Shown here one piece after another: positions 10,220-21,226 of a stretch of DNA of 64,000 nt; the stretch's first letter is position 1, and each line of letters starts with the position of its first letter. Origin of the DNA: Heterohyrax brucei (taxonomy: Eukaryota; Chordata; Mammalia; Hyracoidea; Procaviidae); contig CM053142.1 of assembly GCA_028571685.1 (NCBI GenBank), forward strand, positions 123,682,796-123,746,795, given 5' to 3'. Position numbers and translations under genes: made by a program. The notes beneath the pieces are model-generated. The model made no database searches. It had not been told where the DNA came from and saw only the letters and a program-made list of their open reading frames with translations.

Positions 10220-10372
10220 GAAGACCCCTGGTGGCATGGTTAAAGTGTTCAGCTGTGACCAAAAGGTCAATGGCTTGCATCTACCAGCTGTTCTGCGGGA
10301 GAAAGATGTGGTTGTCTGCTTCCACAAAGATTTACAGCCATGGAAGACCAATGCGGTAGGTCTTCTCCACCC
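10220..10372 (+). mobile_element. AfroSINE, long subfamily, 5' part
   Basis: The head 'gacccctggtggcatggtta' is followed by 'ggagaaagatgtggttgtct' and 'acaaagatttacagccatgg', which define the long subfamily. The shared 3' tail is missing or unrecognisable. Confidence 0.82.
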
Positions 10373-10589
10373 TACACAAATGACTGTTTTATCTTTGGCA
10401 AACTGGTTTGTTGTCGTAAATCAAAATTTATCATCTGTAAAATAAGGAAGTTATCTATCTACAACTGCAAAACATTTGATAGTAGGCAATAAGAAAAAAG
10501 TGCATTATCAGCTCAAAATATTTCAACTGCAAACATTTGTACATTACAGAATTAATTTCCAATGTAATCAATCAAAGCCTACTCATCAG

Positions 10590-10765
10590 AGAAGCAGTGT
10601 GGCATTAGACGGACACAAAAGAGCTTGATTTTCATTACAAATCTGTCATGACAATTCTTTGAAAAAAATCAGTTGACTTCTTTGGGTTGCAGTTTCTTCA
10701 ACCACGAAATGAAGAGAAATTGTAAGTTTCTTCGCAGCTCTAAAAATGTATTCTATGGGGTATTA
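10590..10765 (+). mobile_element. MIR (ancient tRNA-derived SINE)
   Basis: The order 'cagtgtggcattagacgg', 'cagttgacttctttgggttg', 'cagtttcttcaaccacgaaa', 'ctcgcagctctaaaaatg'-like text matches a plus-strand MIR, strongly diverged. Confidence 0.6.
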
Positions 10766-11769
10766 TGCATAAGTCTACATGGATAGATGAACTAAAGTCA
10801 TTTGATTTTAGGAAATGGTCATTCTTTGATACAAGAATGGGTATCTACTATTTCTTATATCTAAGTTTACAGATTTAAAATTCCATTCCATTCTCCATAC
10901 TAAGAAGTTTTTCTACATATAGAAGAGAGACCTACAAACAGAACAAACCGGTATTATTTAAAAATGAACAAAATCTTTGCCTTCTCACCACAATCCAGCA
11001 AAGTCTATTCTCACACCTGGAAGATTTATTTGGTTTCTAGTGATTGATATGAAAAATGAATTTAGGTTATCATTCCTCTACACTTCAGTAATTTCAATAT
11101 GGAACTTCCAAGTGTCACTATAGATCAAAAGGATATAAATTCTAAATAAAATTATTAAGTAAAACCAGATGAGGCTTTTTTTTTCCACTTTAACTTTTTG
11201 AAACATTATATGCTGCCATTTATTTTATACTGCCCTATCAACTAAGTTCACTGCTGATGCTGATAGCTTCTAAAACTGTACTCTTAAAAGATCAATTTAG
11301 AATTCATTCATGACCTGTGTTTCAAATTAAAATACAGCATCATCAAAGTGTTGTGGGAGGACCACTGGTTAGCCGGTCAAGAAATCCATGCCCTTGTTTA
11401 CAGTCCATTATTAACTAATCAGGAGATCCCAGTCAACTCATTCACACATTAAAGGCTGATGCTATATCAACTAAGTACCAGGCACTGAGTTGCCTCCTGG
11501 GAATATGAAACCAAAGGGGAAAAATTATCTGTTGTTTCAAACGGTTTAGAAGGCTTTAGAGGAAGGAAGTCATACACAAGCAAAAAACTAAAGTGTTAAA
11601 GAAGCATATAGGAAATAACCACTTAAAGCTCTCAAATGAAAAACAAGGAGGAGTCAATTTTAGCCATGGAGGGTGACAAATAAGAACAAAAGTTAAGAAT
11701 TCATAAAGCAGATGAAGCCTAATCTGACTTTGTGAGATTCTTAAATGCTTTCTAAGTCACATCAGCACC
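10766..11769. other. Unique-looking AT-rich DNA
   Basis: No exon or RNA gene is seen. The part at about 11460-11640 ('caccaggcactgagttgcct'-like, 'tcatacacaagcaaaaaac') may be an old L2-type repeat but is too decayed to place. Confidence 0.35.
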
Positions 11770-11846
11770 ACAGGCCTCGCTTAGTTGCCTCATCTGGACT
11801 ACGTGACCTCTAAGCTCCCTTCTGGTTCTAAATGCCTGAAAAGCTA
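11770..11846 (+). mobile_element. MIR 3' fragment
   Basis: The run 'gttgcctcatctggactac', 'gtgacctctaagctcccttc', 'tggttctaaatgcctga' matches the MIR 3' half. Confidence 0.6.
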
Positions 11847-11925
11847 CATGCATCTCTAAAAGCAAGATAGAAAAGTACCTATGAAAGTTACATTTGTGTT
11901 TTGTTTACATGTATGAATTCAGCAA

Positions 11926-12083
11926 CCAAGACAAACTCACTGCCATCAAGTCAGTTCTGACTCACAGAGGCCCCATAAACAGAGTAGAATGGCCCCTTAA
12001 AGTTTCCAAAGAGCACCTGGCAGATTTAAATGGCTCACCTTTTGGTTACCAGCCATAGCACTTCACCACTATGTCATCAGGAA
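11926..12083 (-). mobile_element. AfroSINE, minus strand
   Basis: The tail half reads, in reverse, 'cactgccatcaagtcagttc' and 'agagtagaatggcccctta', and the head 'ccttttggttaccagcca'. It is nearly full length. Confidence 0.9.
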
Positions 12084-12117
12084 TTACATGCATGTACAAA
12101 TATTTAACCATAATCAA

Positions 12118-12258
12118 TGAGATTGGCGGCAACAATGGGTTAAACATAGCACGGATTGTGAGAATGGCCCAGAAAAGGCCAACACTTCCTTCCATTGTGC
12201 ACAGGGTCACCAAGCATCAGAACTGACCCAGTGGCACCTAATAATACAGCAACAAAGT
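12118..12258 (+). mobile_element. RTE LINE 3' end only
   Basis: The segment 'ggcggcaacaatgggttaaa', 'cattgtgcacagggtcacc', 'gacccagtggcacctaataa' is the last 140 bases of the BovB-like RTE. Strong 5' truncation is usual for this family. Confidence 0.8.
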
Positions 12259-12719
12259 TTACTACCCAGAACCATGTGCTGCAATAGTGCTAATATGAAT
12301 ATTTCCAAAAACACTTCTCTTGCCTATTTCAAAAGTTTATCCTAAACATAATTTAAATCTTCAGTATCAAGCTTGGCCATTACTGTAAGCACCAGGTCCC
12401 AGGATGCACTGGACTTGTGTATCACAACATTACATCCTTTACCCAGATGCTAAAGTGCAAGACATAATGTAAAATGTATTAGAAAACGGAAACTGACTAA
12501 GTGGCATTCCAGAAATGTACTTTCTTGAAAAGATGTCTGGCGTTAGCTTGTTCTTTAAGTAATTTCTTTTTCTCCAGAAAGTGAATATGTGTAGTAACAT
12601 GCCCTCCTGGACAGTGTAAAACGGTCATCATCCAGCAAAACCAATTAATGAATCAAAGGCAGAAGCAGCCTTCTGGTGGGAGGCAGAGAGCGTTTAGTAG
12701 TTACCAGATGGAATCAAAC

Positions 12720-12930
12720 AGATGCTGGCCTTTACAGGGCTAATACTAGCTATCTGACTGAGCAAGCTACTTACACTTAACAAGCTTCAGTTTCCTCATC
12801 AGCAAAATAAGAATAATAAACCTCTTTCACCGTGTTGATGGGAGGATTAAGTAAGATAAAGCTGGCAATGCTCTTAGCACTGGATATGACTTGCAGTCAG
12901 TGTTACGTGATTACTGGCTGCTATTATTAT
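12720..12930 (+). mobile_element. MIR, nearly full length
   Basis: Conserved MIR blocks appear in order: 'gagcaagctacttacactta', 'agcttcagtttcctcatcag', 'caaaataagaataataaacc', 'gttgatgggaggattaagta', 'caatgctcttagcactgga'. An AfroSINE follows it directly, and the A/T-rich MIR end seems to resume after 13103. Confidence 0.8.
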
Positions 12931-12933
12931 CCT

Positions 12934-13103
12934 TGGAAACCCTGGCAGACTAGTGGGCTAAGTGCTACATCTGCTAACCAAAAGGTCAGCAGTTCCAATC
13001 CACCAGGCACTCCTCGGAAACCACAGGGCAGTTCTCCTTTGACCTCTAGGGTCACTTTGAGTTGGACTCAACTCGATGACACTGGGTTTGTTGTTTTTTT
13101 TTT
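12934..13103 (+). mobile_element. AfroSINE with T-rich tail, inserted at a MIR 3' end
   Basis: The head 'ggaaaccctggcagactagt', the B-box-like 'cagcagttccaatccacc' and the tail 'gactcaactcgatgacactg' are all present, ending in ggtttgttg and a run of T. T-rich tails are the rule for this family, in contrast to Alu-like SINEs. Confidence 0.93.
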
Positions 13104-13274
13104 AATCATTATTCTCATCGTTACGAATCCAGGGAGACTCCTATTATTCTTGTGACAGCACTCTTCAGGATAACAGGTGCAAGTGGCAATTGGTTTTAAG
13201 TGAAACTAACATGGCTCTAGAACTTAGCACATCACCTTCCTATTTAAGAGGCAGTAAACAAAACAAACAGTTTC

Positions 13275-13495
13275 ACAGATGTCGAGAGCACAGATTCTAG
13301 ACCTAGACTACTTGAGTTCAAATTCTACTTCTGCCACTTACTTGCTGGGTAGCCTTTACCAAGTTACTTAATCTCTCTCTGTCCCAGTTTTTTCAACTGT
13401 AAAAGGAGCAAAAATCAAAACACCTGCCTCAGCACTGTTAAATGATTTCATTCATTATTACATACAAAGCTTTTACAACAGTCTCTGGTAATATT
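13275..13495 (+). mobile_element. MIR, nearly full length
   Basis: The head 'gagagcacagattctagacc', then 'cttgagttcaaattctactt', 'ctgccacttacttgctgggt', and 'cagttttttcaactgtaaaa' are a clear MIR. The order and strand agree with the copy at 12720. Confidence 0.88.
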
Positions 13496-13599
13496 AAAAA
13501 TTCTGTATATTTTTTCTTTTGATAGTTTATTTAATGTCTTTGTAAGTAACATTTAAGTAAATAGTTTCAGGAATAATAGTTTACTTTAACACCTGGAAT

Positions 13600-13667
13600 G
13601 TAGCTCTACTCTGATACACATGAGGTCACCATGAATTGACGTTAACTCCATGTCAACTGGTTTCAGA
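13600..13667 (+). mobile_element. AfroSINE 3' fragment
   Basis: Only the tail half is present: 'agctctactctgatacacat', 'gaggtcaccatgaattgacg' and 'tgtcaactggttt'. The 'gatacacatg' variant marks the long subfamily. Confidence 0.72.
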
Positions 13668-15184
13668 AAGTAGGCAGAAAAGTATGATCAATAGCAAGTG
13701 AGAGAGATGGGACTGAGGCTAATATCTTGGAGTCATTGCACTTTCATTGGCCTTTCTGAGGACACGAATAAAACGAGACCCTAAATATAAAGTGTATACC
13801 TCTGTACTTTGTTAATGGCTCAAGATAAAGGTGAACTCAATTCAAAGTTTGCATCTTGATCACTGCACTGCACCATCTCTCTAACCCTAAGCGGCATGGA
13901 CTCAAAGCAGAAAAACCTTCAAAGTGCTCTGTCACCAAAATCACACTTTATAACCTGATTATATCCCTCTCCAGTGCTGAACTCTCTACACACCCAGAAA
14001 AGAATGTTAGTGAAGCCTTACTGACAGACACTTGCTACCAGCTTTGTCTTCCAGATGGAGTGCCACAGCTTCCTCTCTTTGTAACTTCCATCCTGAGTCT
14101 GCCTCTCTCACGTACAACTTCATTCATCCATTAACTTTCTAAAATGCCTATAGTATTCTAGACAAAGGTCCTGTCCTTACAGGGGAAACACTGACCAAAT
14201 AATAGCATTGCTTGAAGTAAGAAAATGGGGCTGATTCAGGACACAAGTTCCGAGAGCAATTGGAGGGCGAGCAACTGGGTCTGAGCCTCAGCCCTGTGTT
14301 TATTAGCTGTGTTCATGACTGAAATACATGACTTCTCTAAGCTTCAGTTTCTTATTTGGGAAAATATACCCACTTATAACTAGATGAATAACCCTCTTCC
14401 ATCACCATCAGCTCCCAACGTGCCTCTAGGAATCTGCTCTAGACCACAAAGGAAAATAAACCATTTGATCAGCCAGCTTTTGCTTCCAGAGACCAGTGGA
14501 GGAAGATATCCTAATTACATATGTCATCTGTTAAAAAGGGAAAAAGAGCAAATTGTTTCCGGAGCACTGTTTCTGTGAATACAAGATCACATTTCTATTT
14601 GTGAAAATACAGTCAGTAAACCCCACTGGAGAACAAAGCGTGCTTAGGTTCACAATGTAAAGCTCTGTATTCCTGCGGGCAGGCATCTTTGTAATACGTT
14701 GCATTTAAGGGAACATTTTTCTTCTTTAAATTATCCTTAAATGGTAGTCAGTCTGGGATTTATGTTTTTTCATCAGTGGTGGTGCTGTGTACATATACAT
14801 GAAAGAGACAGTGAGAGGGAGAGGAATCCAACAACTGGGCATCTGAAAGCTCAGCAGAGTGAAGAGGTGTAGACCCTGGTAGAGGGCCCTTGGGAGGGAT
14901 CAGAACTTGAAGGGACAAAGCTAACGTGATCACAAAGTTTATCATCCCAGTTAGGATACATCTGAGACTAAAAGGGGTACCATTAATGATTATGCCAGAA
15001 CAATAAGTGTTAACTGGAGCTTTCTGGGTACAAATGGGAACATATAATCACCTCAGCTAATGCCTAGCTGAATTGTTCTGCTGAAGCCTGCTCTTAATAA
15101 CTATGGTTGTATTCTAAGCTAAATAGTGCAGCCAGAAAACATGCTGCTATGAATTATGTTCTACGAATTCTCCTAGTGGGTATT
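13668..15184. other. Unique-looking DNA with one MIR-like segment
   Basis: At 14270-14380 'gtttattagctgtgttcatg' and 'agcttcagtttcttatttg' suggest a MIR on the plus strand. Open frames at 13856-14134 and 14384-14578 have no recognisable domain, splice context or codon bias that would support a gene. Confidence 0.4.
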
Positions 15185-15352
15185 AAAAAAAAAAACAAAA
15201 CCATTGCCATAGAGTCAATTCTGATTCATACAGTATAAGACAGAGTAGAACTGCCCTGTAAGGTTTCCAAAGAGTGCGTGGTGGATTGAAACTGCTGACC
15301 TTTTGGTTAGCACCCATGGCTTTCAGCCACCACCTCACAAGGGTTCCCCCTA
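15185..15352 (-). mobile_element. AfroSINE, minus strand
   Basis: An A-run at the left leads into 'ccattgccatagagtcaatt', then 'cagagtagaactgccctgta', and the head 'ccttttggttagcacccatg'. Confidence 0.9.
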
Positions 15353-16937
15353 GTGGGGATAAGGAGCATAAAGTCTACAAGGGACTAAAATCAATCAGGA
15401 GACACAGGATTTCTCACACGACGACAGAGATTTTGCCCAACAGAAAATCAGTGACATTCTGCTTCTTGGAATAGGTTAGCATATGCTGAGCCGGGTCTGA
15501 GGCTTGCCCAGGTACAGTGCAGGTGACTCCTGGTTCCCAAACAGCAAATGCGCTCTACCCATGTTATCTTTGTGCCAGTTCTGTTCTTTTCCTCTGTTTT
15601 GTCACTGTGAATACTAATCCTCAATATGATAACATCTCTATTAATGAAGAGAATGCAGCTGAATGCTTTTATTGATTTTTGGCAAAATTTTTTACCCTGA
15701 GGTATAAATAATAAGGGGCTGAAAGTTATGACTTAGGACATCAGATAGGGAAAGTCACAATAAGAAAAATCATTAAATGCAGAGGAAAACAATGTCAAAC
15801 ATCCCAGAACATAACATATGTGTTTCCAAACCATAGGACATACAGAAGAGACGGCCAAGATCAGAATGGAATCAGGAGAGAGCACACACAACATGTTAGT
15901 TAAGGGAAGGATAAAGGCCAGCGGGCATACCTGCGCTAGGGCAGAACACGTGTCAGACGTGGAAGAAACTAATAATGTAAGGACAGAAGGTCACCTCCAA
16001 TCAAATTCAGCAAGAACAAGGAAACTTCATCAGATTCTTCAGTACAGCGGAGTGTTCGGAAGCGAGGGGGGAAGGCAAGGAGCATGAAGGGGGCCAGCTG
16101 TAGGATTTCAGCTTTCGTAGCTCAGAACATCATGGGATTTAAATCAAATTTGTTTGACTAGGACAACTATGATTTCAGAAGCTCCTAAGGAGCCTATCCT
16201 CATCTGACCAGTGAAAAAACAATCTCGTTGCCAGGAGGTTTGCAGAGGAAACAAAGTTTTTCTACAAGGAATAAGGCTCTCCTACAATCAGAGATAAAAG
16301 CCTGGGGAAGGCAATGTTTCAGTGTGAAGGCATTTCAGTGCCAGTGTAATCAGTCAATCAATAGGCATAAATGGGTCATTATAAGAGCCTTTCCTGTTTA
16401 GACTGAGGAGCAGGAAGCAGCAGCAGAACAAAAGGACTGGAGGGGACATGAAGAAGAAAAAAAAAGCTGCAGGAGAATGACAACTGAAGACGAATTTCAC
16501 AGCATTTACAGCTTTGCCTACATTTGGCCTCATCTACCTCCAACTGAGCTAGGATAAAAAAAAGTTGCGGGCTGAGGTATTTTTGTCATGCAGCTGCAAA
16601 CACAGGCAGCCACACTTGGCTTGATTAATGATGATGTTAAGGGTTTGTTTTATTAAACACTTTAGACTTCTTGTCAAGTAGCTTAAACCTCAGGATATCA
16701 CTATACTTGAAACTGTGACATTGTTTTTCACTTTTCTTTCCATGACACATAACAAATATATGTGTGCGTGTGTGTACCATGACCTCAGGCAGAGCAGAAA
16801 GCTGAGAATCTCTCGATTGCACATAATGCCATTTTTGAGCAAGGGTGGAGGAATGGGCAGGCTTCTGTGATAACATTAGGGGGAAAAAGAAAACATATTT
16901 TGAATCTTAGCTAATGAAAGGGTGAAAATGGCTAAGT
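15353..16937. other. Unique-looking DNA, no gene seen
   Basis: This is one of the longer stretches with no repeat I recognise. The frame at 15818-16087 (89 codons, plus strand) has no known domain. GC content is a little higher around 15820-16100. Confidence 0.4.
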
Positions 16938-17096
16938 GATGGACAGCTCACTAAAAAGTCAGTGATGCAAACCCACCTCAGAATTAAGGCTTTGCAGCTG
17001 CTTTCAAAAGTTCACGGGCTTGAAAACCCTCCAGAGTGAAGTTCTACTGCATACACATGGGGTCACTGTAAGTCAAAATGAGCTGAAAGCCACCAC
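16938..17096 (+). mobile_element. AfroSINE, long subfamily, decayed
   Basis: The internal block is decayed ('gggcttgaaaaccctccaga'). The tail reads 'gttctactgcatacacatgg' and 'gtcactgtaagtcaaaatga'. It faces the minus-strand SINE at 17112. Confidence 0.68.
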
Positions 17097-17111
17097 CAGT
17101 AATAACAACAA

Positions 17112-17252
17112 TAAAAAAAAACCAGTGCCGTTGAGTCGGGTTTGACTCATGGCGACCCTAGAGGCCAGAGTAGAACTGCCCCCTAGAGCATTCAAGGAGT
17201 GCCTGGTGGATTTGAACGGCCCACCTTTTGGTTAGCAGTGGTAGTATACTGC
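17112..17252 (-). mobile_element. AfroSINE, minus strand
   Basis: An A-run leads into 'ccagtgccgttgagtcgggt', close to the family consensus, then 'gactcatggcgaccctag' and the head 'ccttttggttagcagtggta'. High similarity suggests a fairly recent insertion. Confidence 0.93.
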
Positions 17253-17398
17253 CACAAAAAAAATATGTTTACCAAACACTGCACAACAAACAAAATATCT
17301 GCTGCTCACTTACTGACTATCCTGTCATCAGAAATTTCATATTTATGATGGCAAAAAATCTGCTATCTTACTATTTTGCACATTAACATTGTACATCT

Positions 17399-18540
17399 TG
17401 GGGGTGAAGATGGCAGGGTAGTCAAGCACTTCTTGTGATCCCTCTAACAAAAAATATTCAAAAAGTAAAACAAACGAATCAATTTTTACATGACAACATC
17501 AAAGGGAAGGCTGAAAAATTCAACTGAGTGACAGTGAAGGGGGAGTAGGTTCAGAAGTACCTAGGACTGGGCAGACTTGCCCTGGTAGAATTGGCTGCTG
17601 GCAGACAGATCAGCAGCAGTGACTGTGCTAAGCAGAGGCATGGGGTTCAAAAAGCATCTTCCACAGCAAGAGAGACTGCTCTTGCCTTCAGAATCAGTGA
17701 AATTTGATCATTAAATCCTATGTAGCTTGTGTCTAACTTACCACAAGCAGATCTGAACTTTCCTTTATGACAAATCTGTTTCCCTCTTTCCAGAACTTCC
17801 TCCTCCATCTTCTGCACCGCACTGGGCTCCAGAGACTGAGGCAACCCCTTGGCAGGAAATAGGTCCTGATATGCATATTCTGAGCCATTCTCCCCACATT
17901 GGAGAAGGAACAATTTAATAAACAGGGGGACCCTGCCAGCTCCCCTGAACTGGGATCTCAGGGAAGAAAGAGTTCCTCTGCATAGGGGCAGGCATAAAGG
18001 GTACATGGACTTTGAATGCTTCTCAATACTGCATATAGCTTCTAGCACTCGTAGTCTTGTAGTAAAACCTTTCCACCTATGTGCTTTAACAGGCCTTGCT
18101 CACAGACACTCAGGACAGCTGCCTGCTTTTCTCAGCATGTGCAGTTAGATACTGTGTCTACACCAACCACCACTGCATATCTAGGACTGAAGAGGAAAGT
18201 CTGCACCCCAAACTTGGTGACTGACTAACTGGACACCTGACATGAATAAGAAGAATAAAAGTACTCTCAGGCTTGCATGGCTAGTAACAGTTCTAACCAC
18301 CTGTTGAAGGACGTTAGAGTACCAAACCAAAAAAACCAAACCCAGTACTGTCAACTCAATTCCAACTCATAGCAACCCTACAGGGCAGAGTAGAACTGCT
18401 CCATAGAGTTTCCAAGTAGTTCCTGGTGGATTCAAACTGCCAAGCTTTTGGTTAGCAGATGTAGCACTTAACTACTACTACACCATGGTTTCCTAGAGCT
18501 CCAAAGGTGCCAATCAAACTAGCGCACATGATTAGTCTAC
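17399..18540 (+). mobile_element. L1 5'UTR (start of an internally deleted L1)
   Basis: The start 'gggggtgaagatggcagggt' followed by 'cttgtgatccctctaac' is a typical L1 5' start. The end of this part, 'gcaccccaaacttggtgact' and 'ctggacacctgacatgaata', leads toward ORF1. A minus-strand SINE interrupts it at 18333-18494. The 133-codon minus-strand frame at 17647-18048 lies wholly in this UTR and has no recognisable domain. Confidence 0.7.
18333..18494 (-). mobile_element. AfroSINE in an L1 5'UTR
   Basis: The reversed tail 'ccagtactgtcaactcaatt' is followed by 'gcagagtagaactgctccat' and the head 'gcttttggttagcagatgta'. It is nearly full length. Confidence 0.92.
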
Positions 18541-20080
18541 CTAGGCATTTAAAAACATGACAGAACAAGAAGCTAGGAAACAGTAGGCAATTATAAAATA
18601 AATACAACAACTTAGGAGTGGTTCGGAGACAACAGTCAGTAACAAATTACATAAAGAGGCAGACCACAATGGTTTCAGAAAGCTCAAAAGAAAAAAAGAA
18701 TCAGAAATTTTCCAGAGAGAATTTCAAGGAAATTGAAGTAAAATACAAAAGATTAATATTTTTAGAACTCTTCAAGAAATGAGGAAGAAGGGGAAGCACA
18801 TAAACAGGCTGCAAGAAGTCAGAGAGAGAAAGCATGCAGAAATTCAGATTAACAACAAAATTACAGAATTAGACACCGCAGTAGAAAGCCAAAGCAGTAA
18901 AACTGAGACAGTGGAAGGCAGAATTAGTGAGACTGAAGATAAAGCACATGACACCAACACATTTGAGGAAACAGCTGATAAAAGAGTTTTTAAAAAAATC
19001 AAGAAACCATAAGAATTATGTGGTACTCCATCAAGAAGAATAATCTATTAGTGATTGGAGTACTGAAACAGGGAGGAATGACAGAAAATACAAAGAAAAT
19101 TGTTGAAGATTCCTTGTCAAAAAAAAAGTCTCTGATATCATGAAAGATGAGAAGATATCTATCCTAGATTTTCATCAAACTACAGACAAGGAGGATCCCA
19201 AAAGAAAGACACCACACCAAGACATACTATGATCAAGCTTGCCAAAACTAAACAAAGGATAGAATTTCAAAAGTGGCTAGAGATAAATGAAAGACAATCT
19301 GCAAAAGAGAATCAATAAGACTAAACTCAAGCTACACAGCAAAAACCATGCAGGCAGAAAGAAAATGGGATAACACACAAGGACTGCCAATTAAGTCAGC
19401 GAACTCATCCTAGAAAAAGTGCTACATAACTCATTGTTGAATATCACTATAGTCACCTTCAAAGTACTCTCTTTGGGAAGCTGTGCATCAATGCCAGCAC
19501 CTAGTCTACCCTTCAAAGCAATTTTGGAACTCTTTAACTGGAATGGCCATCAGAGCTGTAACTGTATTAGCATGGATGTCCTATATGTTATCAAAATGTC
19601 TTCCTTTCAATATTTCCTTTATCTACAAGGAAAGAAAAAAGTCACTGAAGGCCATATCAGGTGAGTAAGGAGGGTGTTCCAATATAGCTATTTAAAAAAT
19701 TCCCTTACAGAAAACTATACAGTTAAGCTTGCAAATTTACCACCACGCCATCACGCACAACAGCCATTCCTGAAATAGTTCCAAAATTGCTTTGAAGGGT
19801 GAACTAGGCACTGGCATCAGTGTATAGCTTCCTAAGGGGAGTACTTCAGTGGTGAGCATCGCTGTACAGCTTCCTAAGCAGAGTACGTCAATGATGACCA
19901 TAGTAATATTCAGCAATGAGGTATGTAGCACTTACACAATTGAGTTCATGGACTTAATTGTCAGACCTCATATACACAGCCTTGAAGAAAACAATTTGCA
20001 AGCCAAAAAGTATATATCCAGCAAAACTGGATCCCAAATATGATGGCAAAATTAGAACATTTCAGACATAAAATCATCCT
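18541..20080 (+). pseudogene. L1 ORF1 remnant, split by a mariner element
   Basis: ORF1 normally encodes a trimeric RNA-binding protein that coats L1 RNA. Here the coiled-coil part is readable at about 18779-19012 (INNKITELDTAVESQSSKTE, then VEGRISETEDKAHD). Decayed RNA-binding and C-terminal blocks follow ('gtgattggagtactgaaaca', 'aaaaccatgcaggcagaaag'). A palindromic mariner at 19377-19972 cuts the frame, and ORF1 resumes at 'cttgaagaaaacaatttgc' and 'tatatccagcaaaactgg'. The frame then runs into ORF2 sequence after a large deletion near 20085. Confidence 0.82.
19377..19972 (-). mobile_element. Palindromic mariner-derived element, copy 1
   Basis: Two arms of roughly 170-200 bases, starting near 19385 and ending near 19970, are inverted copies of each other: 'gaactcatcctagaaaaagt' and 'gctacataactcattgttga' on the left against 'cagcaatgaggtatgtagca' and 'tgagttcatggacttaatt' on the right. 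The arms also contain the reversed and forward 'ttcaaagcaattttggaact'. Between them, on the minus strand, lies part of a mariner transposase with the block HPPYSPDMAFSDFF, the context of the third catalytic Asp in DD34D transposases. TA lies at the right edge. The right arm has an internal duplication (about 19822-19860 and 19862-19901). The insertion splits L1 ORF1. Confidence 0.82.
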
Positions 20081-20927
20081 TAGGACATTTCCGATATAAA
20101 ATCATCCATCTGTGAGCAGCTGATATTTGACAAAGGCCTAAAGTCTGTAAACAGGGAAAAAGACAGTTTCTTTAACAAATGGTGTTGGCATACCGGACAT
20201 TCATAGGAAAAAAAAAAAAAATGAAGCAAGACCCATATCTCACACCACGCAAAAAACCTAACCCAAGATGGATCAAAAACTTAAATATCAACTATAAAAA
20301 AATAAAGATCATGGAAGAAAAAATAAGGACAAGACTGCCAGCCCTAATACACAGCATAAATAGAATGCAAACTTTACTAAAAATGTACAAACACTACAAG
20401 AGAAAATAGATAACTGAGAACTCCCAAAAGTAATATACTTAATGTTCATCCAAAGAGTAAAAAGACAACCTGCACAGCATAAAAAATTTGGGGCTATGAC
20501 ATATCTGATCAGTGTCTAATCTCCAAATTTTATATGATATTGCAAAATGTCAACAACAGAAAGACAAACATCCCAATTAAAAAATGGACAAAATATATGA
20601 GCAAGCACTTCACCAAAGAATACATCCAGGCAGTCTGCAGATAGATACATGAGGAAATGCTCATGCTTGTAGCCATTAGCAAAGTGCAAATCAAAACTAC
20701 AGTGAGATACCATCATACCCCAATAAGGTTGGCATTAATCAAAACACACAAAATAATAAATGTTAGAATGTGGAGAGACAGCAACACTTATCCACTGGTG
20801 GGAATCCCACCAGTGGGAATCCCACTGGTGGGAATGTAAAATGGTACAACCACTTTGGAAATCAATTTGATACTTTCTTAAAAAGCTAGAAATAGAAATA
20901 CCATATCATCTAGCAATTCCACTTCTG
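20081..20927 (+). mobile_element. L1 ORF2 C-terminal part after an internal deletion
   Basis: The sequence jumps from ORF1 to the late ORF2 block 'cagctgatatttgacaaagg' and runs to 'gtaaaatggtacaaccactt' and 'atagaaataccatatcatct'. The endonuclease and reverse-transcriptase parts, about 3 kb in a normal L1, are missing. The open piece at 20179-20409 reads as ORF2 (TPRKKPNPRWIKNLNINYKK). The element stops where the RTE 3' end begins at 20928. Confidence 0.82.
20792..20837. repeat. 15-bp palindromic tandem repeat in L1 ORF2
   Basis: The unit gtgggaat recurs at 20798, 20813 and 20828 with alternating reversed flanks, so each pair is also a near-perfect palindrome. Other L1 copies have the equivalent 'gggaatgtaaaatg' only once, so this is a local expansion. 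Confidence 0.8.
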
Positions 20928-21226
20928 GAAGAAGTACAACCAGAGTCCTGCTTGGAAGTAAAGATGGCAAGACCGCATCTTACATACTTTGGCCATGTTG
21001 TCAGGAAGGATCAGTCCCTGGCGAAAGATATCATGCTTGGGAGAGTGGAGGGTCAGTGAAAAGAGGAAGACCCTCAATGAGGTGGATTGACACACTAGCC
21101 ACAACGACGGGCTTAAGCACAAAAACAATTGTGGACATGGCACAAGACCGGGCAGTGTTTCATTCTGTTGTTCATGGGGTCGCTGTACGTTGGAATCAAT
21201 TCAACAGCACCTAACAACAACAACAT
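20928..21226 (+). mobile_element. RTE LINE 3' end
   Basis: The order 'ggaagaagtacaaccagagt', 'ggccatgttgtcaggaagga', 'gaccctcaatgaggtggatt', 'gtttcattctgttgttcatg', 'ggtcgctgtacgttggaatc', 'cagcacctaacaacaacaac' is a clean BovB-like RTE terminus. It is well preserved. It abuts an L1 fragment on its left and a GT repeat on its right. Confidence 0.93.

Noticed and set aside
12934-13010. Possible tRNA genes from A-box and B-box-like sequences, repeated through the window
   Set aside because: These are the tRNA-derived heads of AfroSINEs. None can fold as a full cloverleaf by eye and all are followed by the SINE body.
15818-16087. 89-codon plus-strand frame in unique DNA as a small gene
   Set aside because: There is no known domain, no convincing start context or splice sites, and length alone is within chance in 64 kb.
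17647-18048. 133-codon minus-strand frame
   Set aside because: It lies within the 5'UTR of an L1 and has no domain I recognise. It does not continue into flanking DNA as an exon.
19377-19972. Possible microRNA precursor from the long inverted repeat
   Set aside because: The hairpin is explained by the palindromic mariner plan. The loop is over 200 bases and nothing points to processing.
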